A stretch of DNA of 8,976 nt from Actinomyces viscosus. GTDB taxonomy: Bacteria > Bacteroidota > Bacteroidia > Flavobacteriales_D > Crocinitomicaceae. Positions 5,273 to 8,976 of the stretch are shown one piece after another. Under the pieces are notes generated by a model that made no database searches, was not told the origin of the DNA, and saw nothing but the letters and a program-made list of their open reading frames with translations. The stretch is taken from NCBI GenBank assembly GCA_943326975.2, contig CALPVI020000052.1, positions 1 through 8,976 of the forward strand. The letters are read 5' to 3'. Each line of letters opens with the position of its first letter. Within the stretch, counting starts at the first letter, position 1. The position numbers and the translations under genes are program-made.

Positions 5273-6868
5273 ATGGATAAATATTTATTATTGCTTTTAA
5301 AGGAAGTAAGTACTATTATTATACCTGATTTGGGAGCGTTAACTATTACGAATCAAGTAACAGGAGAAATAATGTTTATGCCATATTTAAAATATGATGA
5401 TGGTAAATTAGCATTATATATTTCTGAAAAAGAGGGGTTTGAATTAAATGATGCAAAAAATTTAATTTCAAAATATGTTAGGGATGTTCAAGCAGTATTA
5501 GCAAGAGGCGAATCATATGATATGTTTCAATTCGGATCATTTTATAAAGATAATGCTGGAAATGTATCATTTAGAAATTGGGACGGTTCTTTGCCTTCTG
5601 AAGTGAAAGTAGAAACCTTAAATGATGCTGAGACTCAAGTTGAAGAAGTCAAAAATGAAGAACCTGAGCAAATTAAAGTTGAACAAATCACGGCAGATCA
5701 AGTTCATTCAGATAAAATAGAAGTTTCTACAAGTAATTACAATAATGAAATTTCTGGAATTAAGATTAATGATCAAAAAGATATCGAAATAGTTATAGGA
5801 GCTAATCATAAATTAGCTGTAAGGGCAAATGGTAAAATTGAAGTTTTAAAAGATAATATTCAAGTTGAGAATTTAAATAATTTTTCAGAATTAAAGGTAA
5901 ATAATTCAAAATCAATTGAAAAAGAAATTAAGATTTTAGAAGAAGTAAAAGAAGAAGTAAAAGAAGAAGTAAAAGAAGAAGTAAAAGTTGAGATTAGTCA
6001 ATCAATTTCTCAACCTACTGTTTCTGTTCCTAAGCCGGAATTAACCGCTGAGGAGATAGAGGCAAAAAGGATAAAAAATGCTGCAAAAGAAGCAGATAGA
6101 GAAAGAAGACTTGCTGAACGAATGGAAAAGTTAGCAATGAAAGGTCTTCCACAAGAAGAGGTTTTAACCACAAATGATAAAACATCTACTGAAGAGTCAA
6201 AAAAAGAAGCACCAAAAAAAGAAGAGGTTAAGAGTAAAAAAGCAAAAGAAGAAACGGTAAGTGAAACTAAGCGAACATTTGTAGTTCAAAAGACAGCAAA
6301 CCAAAAGTCATCTATCATTTTGGCATCTATCATTTTAGGTGTCGGTGTTTTAGGCGGACTTTTCTTTATTTTATTTAATGGAAGTGACCTTGCTTCTGTG
6401 CCAGTTTCATCAGAACCGAAAGAACTAGCGGCTAACAACAAAAATATAAGTGAAGATGAGGTGAATTCAATTGATGTTGAAGAAAATGCGACAACTGAAG
6501 TTGTCGAAACTACAGATGAAACAATAATTGAAGAACCGAAAAAAGAGATTGTAGCTGAAGAAAAAAAAGTGACTAAACCAATTGAAGAGAAATCAAAAAC
6601 TACAATACCTCAGCCTGTTCCCGAACCAATTAAATCTACTTCAAGTATTTCAAATGGGAAATACCATGTAATAGGAGGTTCATTTTCAGTAGAATCTAAT
6701 GCGAATAAATTTGTAAGTCAAATGATTTCAAAAGGTTTTGATGCTAAGTTATTAGGGAAAATTAATCAAATGTATATTGTTAGTGTAGGAAATTATGCGA
6801 CTCAAAGACAAGCACTTTCTGATAGAAAAGTAAAACATTTGAAAGGTTGGATTTACAGAGAAAATTAG
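5273..6868 (+). CDS. HU/CCDC81-like domain + transmembrane segment + SPOR domain protein
   Basis: A 531-residue protein with three parts. Residues 1-103 resemble the prokaryotic CCDC81-type HU (DNA-binding-like) domain: the start MDKYLLLLLKEVSTIIIPDLGAL, with FGSF (87-90) in the second half. Residues about 104-345 are a low-complexity, charged linker, with four perfect EEVK repeats (223-238) and a helical K/E/R-rich stretch (259-292, with RIKNAAKEADRERRLAERM). One transmembrane helix lies at about 347-368 (SSIILASIILGVGVLGGLFF). A second acidic/proline linker leads to a SPOR domain (about 462-530, GKYHVIGGSFSVESNANKF to LKGWIYRE), which binds denuded peptidoglycan in known members. The HU-like part would be cytoplasmic and the SPOR part periplasmic. 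SPOR suggests a place at the division septum; DNA binding by the HU-like part is untested. Such proteins are known in Bacteroidota but have no gene symbol I recognise. Confidence 0.88.
   Translation: MDKYLLLLLKEVSTIIIPDLGALTITNQVTGEIMFMPYLKYDDGKLALYISEKEGFELNDAKNLISKYVRDVQAVLARGESYDMFQFGSFYKDNAGNVSFRNWDGSLPSEVKVETLNDAETQVEEVKNEEPEQIKVEQITADQVHSDKIEVSTSNYNNEISGIKINDQKDIEIVIGANHKLAVRANGKIEVLKDNIQVENLNNFSELKVNNSKSIEKEIKILEEVKEEVKEEVKEEVKVEISQSISQPTVSVPKPELTAEEIEAKRIKNAAKEADRERRLAERMEKLAMKGLPQEEVLTTNDKTSTEESKKEAPKKEEVKSKKAKEETVSETKRTFVVQKTANQKSSIILASIILGVGVLGGLFFILFNGSDLASVPVSSEPKELAANNKNISEDEVNSIDVEENATTEVVETTDETIIEEPKKEIVAEEKKVTKPIEEKSKTTIPQPVPEPIKSTSSISNGKYHVIGGSFSVESNANKFVSQMISKGFDAKLLGKINQMYIVSVGNYATQRQALSDRKVKHLKGWIYREN
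5939..5986 (+). repeat. four perfect tandem copies of a 12-base unit (GAAGAAGTAAAA)
   Basis: The unit is repeated at 5939, 5951, 5963 and 5975 without a mismatch and encodes EEVK four times in the HU/SPOR protein linker. A unit of 12 bases keeps the frame, so copy-number change would only lengthen or shorten the linker. Confidence 0.97.
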
Positions 6869-6895
6869 ACACTATCACGAAAAGTGTATAAATAG

Positions 6896-6924
6896 AAAAA
6901 AGCTAGTTAATACTAGCTTTTTTT
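6896..6924. terminator. bidirectional intrinsic terminator between convergent genes
   Basis: A perfect 12-bp stem pairs AAAAAAGCTAGT (6896-6907) with ACTAGCTTTTTT (6912-6923) around a TAAT loop. It has an A-run on the left and a T-run on the right, so it works in both directions: it ends the HU/SPOR transcript coming from the left (stop at 6868) and the GAPDH transcript coming from the right (stop at 6931). Confidence 0.92.
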
Positions 6925-6930
6925 GGAAAA

Positions 6931-7920
6931 TTAAATTCTTTTTGCTAATTCAACTAAACGATTTGAATAGCCAGCTTCATTATCATACCATCCAACAATC
7001 TTAATCATATTCCCTACAACTGCAGTGAGTTCTGAATCATATATACTGCTATTCGGATTTCCAACAATATCAATTGACACTAAAGGTTCATCTGTGTAAG
7101 CTAAAATTCCTTTTAAATAAGTTTCGGATGCTTTTTTCATTGCAGCATTTATTTCTTCAGCACTTGGTGCTTTTTTCACTACTAATGTTAAATCAGTAAG
7201 TGAGCCATCAGGTACTGGAACACGCATTCCACCCCCACCAACTTTACCTTCTAATTCTGGAAAAATGCGAGTAATTGCTTTTGCTGCTCCAGTTGTTGTA
7301 GGTACAATTGAAAGATTGGCAGCTCTTGCTCTTCTAAGGTCAGAGTGCGGTGAATCATGTAAACGTTGATCTGAAGTGTAGCTGTGAACAGTATTAATAA
7401 ATGCACTTTCAATTTCACATAATTCTAACATTACTTTTATAAGTGGCGCTGCTGAATTTGTAGTACAAGAAGCATTTGAAATAATCACATCATCTTCGGT
7501 TAATAGATTGTCATTAACTCCTAAAACAACTGTTTTTACATCTTCTGTTTTTGAAGGTGCTGAAATAATTACTTTCTTAGCTCCTCCTTTCAAATGCTTA
7601 CCTGCCTCTTCATTAGTTAGAAATAAACCTGTTGATTCTAAAACAATTTCAACATTGTAGCTGCCCCAAGGAATTTGTTCAGGATTTTTTTCTTTTATAA
7701 ATATAATTTCTTTACCATTTTCAAAAATGATTTTATTATCAAAAATAGAAAAGGATAATGGTAGCTTACCATGTATACTATCATATTTTAATAAATGTGC
7801 CAATGTTTTTATATCGGCTAAATCATTTACAACGGCTATATTTATATCGTTTTGACTTAAAGCTAAACGTGTGAAATATCTTCCAATTCGTCCAAATCCA
7901 TTGATACCTATTTGTTTCAT
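6931..7920 (-). CDS. gap: type I glyceraldehyde-3-phosphate dehydrogenase
   Basis: A 329-residue cytoplasmic enzyme that oxidatively phosphorylates glyceraldehyde 3-phosphate to 1,3-bisphosphoglycerate. The Rossmann motif INGFGRIGR (6-14) opens the protein. The catalytic cysteine is Cys152 in SNASCTTN, and the base is His179 in TVHSYT. RRARAA (196-201), TTTGAAKA (208-215), MRVPVPDGS (232-240) and WYDNEAGYSN (311-320) are the other family landmarks, all intact. NDL at 32-34 and Pro191 in HDSPHSDLRRAR match the features associated with NAD+ rather than NADP+ use, so a glycolytic role is favoured. The S-loop segment GKVGGGGMRVP is glycine-rich, and total length is slightly short for the family (usually about 331-337). 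It is a single-gene unit; no other glycolytic gene is adjacent. Whether the organism has a second gap gene cannot be seen here. Confidence 0.97.
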   Translation of the reverse strand: MKQIGINGFGRIGRYFTRLALSQNDINIAVVNDLADIKTLAHLLKYDSIHGKLPLSFSIFDNKIIFENGKEIIFIKEKNPEQIPWGSYNVEIVLESTGLFLTNEEAGKHLKGGAKKVIISAPSKTEDVKTVVLGVNDNLLTEDDVIISNASCTTNSAAPLIKVMLELCEIESAFINTVHSYTSDQRLHDSPHSDLRRARAANLSIVPTTTGAAKAITRIFPELEGKVGGGGMRVPVPDGSLTDLTLVVKKAPSAEEINAAMKKASETYLKGILAYTDEPLVSIDIVGNPNSSIYDSELTAVVGNMIKIVGWYDNEAGYSNRLVELAKRI

Positions 7921-7952
7921 CGCTAGTCGTATTATTGTATTCTTTTATATAC

Positions 7953-7986
7953 TAAAGGTAAAAAAAGATTTCAGATATGAAAACAA
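7953..7986 (-). promoter_or_regulatory. candidate gap promoter (TTG-N23-TACCTTTA)
   Basis: On the reverse strand TTG (7986-7984) is followed after 23 bases by TACCTTTA (7960-7953), one base from TAnnTTTG. A start near 7946 would give a leader of about 25 bases. The spacing is at the upper limit of the consensus. Confidence 0.38.
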
Positions 7987-8011
7987 AAAAATGAATTCAA
8001 GTATAATTTAT

Positions 8012-8044
8012 TAAAAAAAAACGCTCCAATAAATTGAAGCGTTT
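8012..8044 (-). terminator. intrinsic terminator of the type IX-secreted protein gene
   Basis: On the reverse strand AAACGCTTCAAT (8044-8033) pairs with ATTGGAGCGTTT (8030-8019) with one internal mismatch. It is followed by a run of T (through about 8012). It lies about 20 bases past the stop codon at 8066, as expected for an intrinsic terminator of the leftward gene. Confidence 0.88.
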
Positions 8045-8065
8045 AAATTTTTATAATTTCAGATT

Positions 8066-8976
8066 TTATTTTGTAGTAAATACTTGTATAAACCCTTCTT
8101 TTATTAATTCTTCATCTTGAATTGTTATTGCTTTAATAGCGTAAAAATAAGTGCCATTCTCAACCAATGTTCCATTACTTCTACCGTCCCATTTAAAATC
8201 GGGAATGTTGTAGGATGCAACTTCATTTCCCCATCGATTTAGGATGGTAATATTAAATGTTTTGAAAAAATCAAGCTCATTTGTTATTAATTCAAAAAAT
8301 TCATTTTTACCATCTCCATTTGGAGAAAATGTATTTGGTACATCAATATCACAAAGTTTCAAAGCAATATAGGATGAATCAGAAAAAGTGTTACAATCAT
8401 TGGTTACAGTTACTTTGTATAATCCTTGTTCATTCACTGTAATTGTATTTGAGGTTGAACCGGTATTCCATATAATAGAATTGATAAATTCTGGATGATA
8501 GATATTTGTAACTATTTCTTTATCAAAGCCCTTACATAATTTATAATCTAAAACATCTACCCAAGCATTTGGCGAATATTTTATAATTAATGTATCGGCA
8601 TCTTGACAAGTTGGTTCTGTAAATATCAGGGTATAATTTCCAAAATTAGTAAATTTCATACCTGTATTAAGAGAATCTTTTGCTCTATAAATTACCGAAC
8701 CAGGACAATTTTTACAACTCCAATTACCTTTTAATATTCCTGTATTACCACTCATCTCAAGTGTATCAGCATTTTCACATACTAAAGAAGTACTTTCATT
8801 TATTTGAATTTGCGGTTGAGAAGTGATAGTGAAATTAGTATCGGAAAAACAATTGTACTTATTCACTAAATGTGCTGAATAAACACCTGCTTGTAAAAAT
8901 GGTTGCATGAATTTATTTCCAATAATTGTTGAGCCTTGTTTCCAAGTAATTGAATTCATATTCAAAGAATCTTTGA
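8066..8976 (-). CDS. C-terminal part of a secreted Ig-like repeat protein with type IX (type B) sorting domain; 5' end outside the window
   Basis: The reverse frame stays open to the window edge (last visible residues KDSLNMNSITW), so the first in-frame TTG at 8965 is not a real start. About 302 residues are visible. The last 95 form a gliding-motility-associated C-terminal domain (CHU_C): CDIDVPNTFSPNGDGKNEFF, then FNITILNRWGNEV, KWDGRSNG, VENGTYFYAI and a final strand ending QVFTTK. This domain directs export through the type IX secretion system as a type B signal, usually for cell-surface or released adhesin-like proteins. Upstream are at least two related Ig-like modules sharing I-W--GST, G-Y---V-N and C--FSD, plus a cysteine-containing module between them (LVCENADTL, WSCKNCPGS). 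The ligand or role is not readable. The name gliding-motility-associated reflects domain history and does not prove a motility function. Confidence 0.93.
   Translation of the reverse strand, partial: KDSLNMNSITWKQGSTIIGNKFMQPFLQAGVYSAHLVNKYNCFSDTNFTITSQPQIQINESTSLVCENADTLEMSGNTGILKGNWSCKNCPGSVIYRAKDSLNTGMKFTNFGNYTLIFTEPTCQDADTLIIKYSPNAWVDVLDYKLCKGFDKEIVTNIYHPEFINSIIWNTGSTSNTITVNEQGLYKVTVTNDCNTFSDSSYIALKLCDIDVPNTFSPNGDGKNEFFELITNELDFFKTFNITILNRWGNEVASYNIPDFKWDGRSNGTLVENGTYFYAIKAITIQDEELIKEGFIQVFTTK

Noticed and set aside
6869..6887. ACACT/AGTGT inverted repeat just after the HU/SPOR stop
   Set aside because: A 5-bp stem with a 9-base loop and no T-run; the strong hairpin at 6896-6924 explains termination.
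8963..8965. TTG as start codon of the type IX-secreted protein
   Set aside because: The same frame is open upstream to the window edge and the repeat module begins before it, so the true start is outside the window.
1..8976. Mobile elements, CRISPR, defence or biosynthetic gene cluster
   Set aside because: No transposase, integrase, regular spaced repeats, terminal inverted repeats or defence domains were found on either strand; the genes are mostly ordinary chromosomal ones.

Overview
The window looks like chromosomal DNA from a member of the Bacteroidota, most likely a flavobacterium. The reasons are the strong A+T bias, A-rich leaders without Shine-Dalgarno sequences, promoter-like -7 elements close to TAnnTTTG, a type B type IX secretion C-terminal domain (CHU_C / gliding-motility-associated), and a protein that joins a prokaryotic HU/CCDC81-type domain to a SPOR domain, an architecture I know from this phylum. 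No mobile element, CRISPR array, tRNA or rRNA is visible. Gene content is largely housekeeping plus a stress locus.

Left part (1-1806): a peroxide-response locus. A partial oxyR-type LysR regulator runs leftward off the window edge, ending two residues past its expected redox cysteine. Divergent from it are a small ABM-fold protein (678-1031) and a typical 2-Cys peroxiredoxin (1120-1752) that ends in a strong hairpin terminator. The 81-bp divergent region holds a candidate regulator site overlapping the oxyR promoter.

Middle part (2000-6924): a leftward MFS transporter is divergent from ribD (riboflavin synthesis). ribD is followed after 10 bases by a metallo-beta-lactamase-fold hydrolase, and then by the HU-like / transmembrane / SPOR protein. 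The MFS gene and ribD both carry a TATnTTCG element exactly 5 bases before their ATG, suggesting leaderless or nearly leaderless transcripts.

Right part (6896-8976): a symmetric hairpin separates the HU/SPOR gene from a convergent type I GAPDH gene. To its right, and also leftward, lies the 3' part of a large secreted protein with Ig-like repeats and a type IX sorting domain, with its own terminator; its 5' end is outside the window.

I do not see a clearly new multi-gene system. The points most worth a second look are the HU-membrane-SPOR protein, the ABM protein in the peroxide locus, the twin start-proximal promoters and the altered hyperoxidation motifs of the peroxiredoxin.
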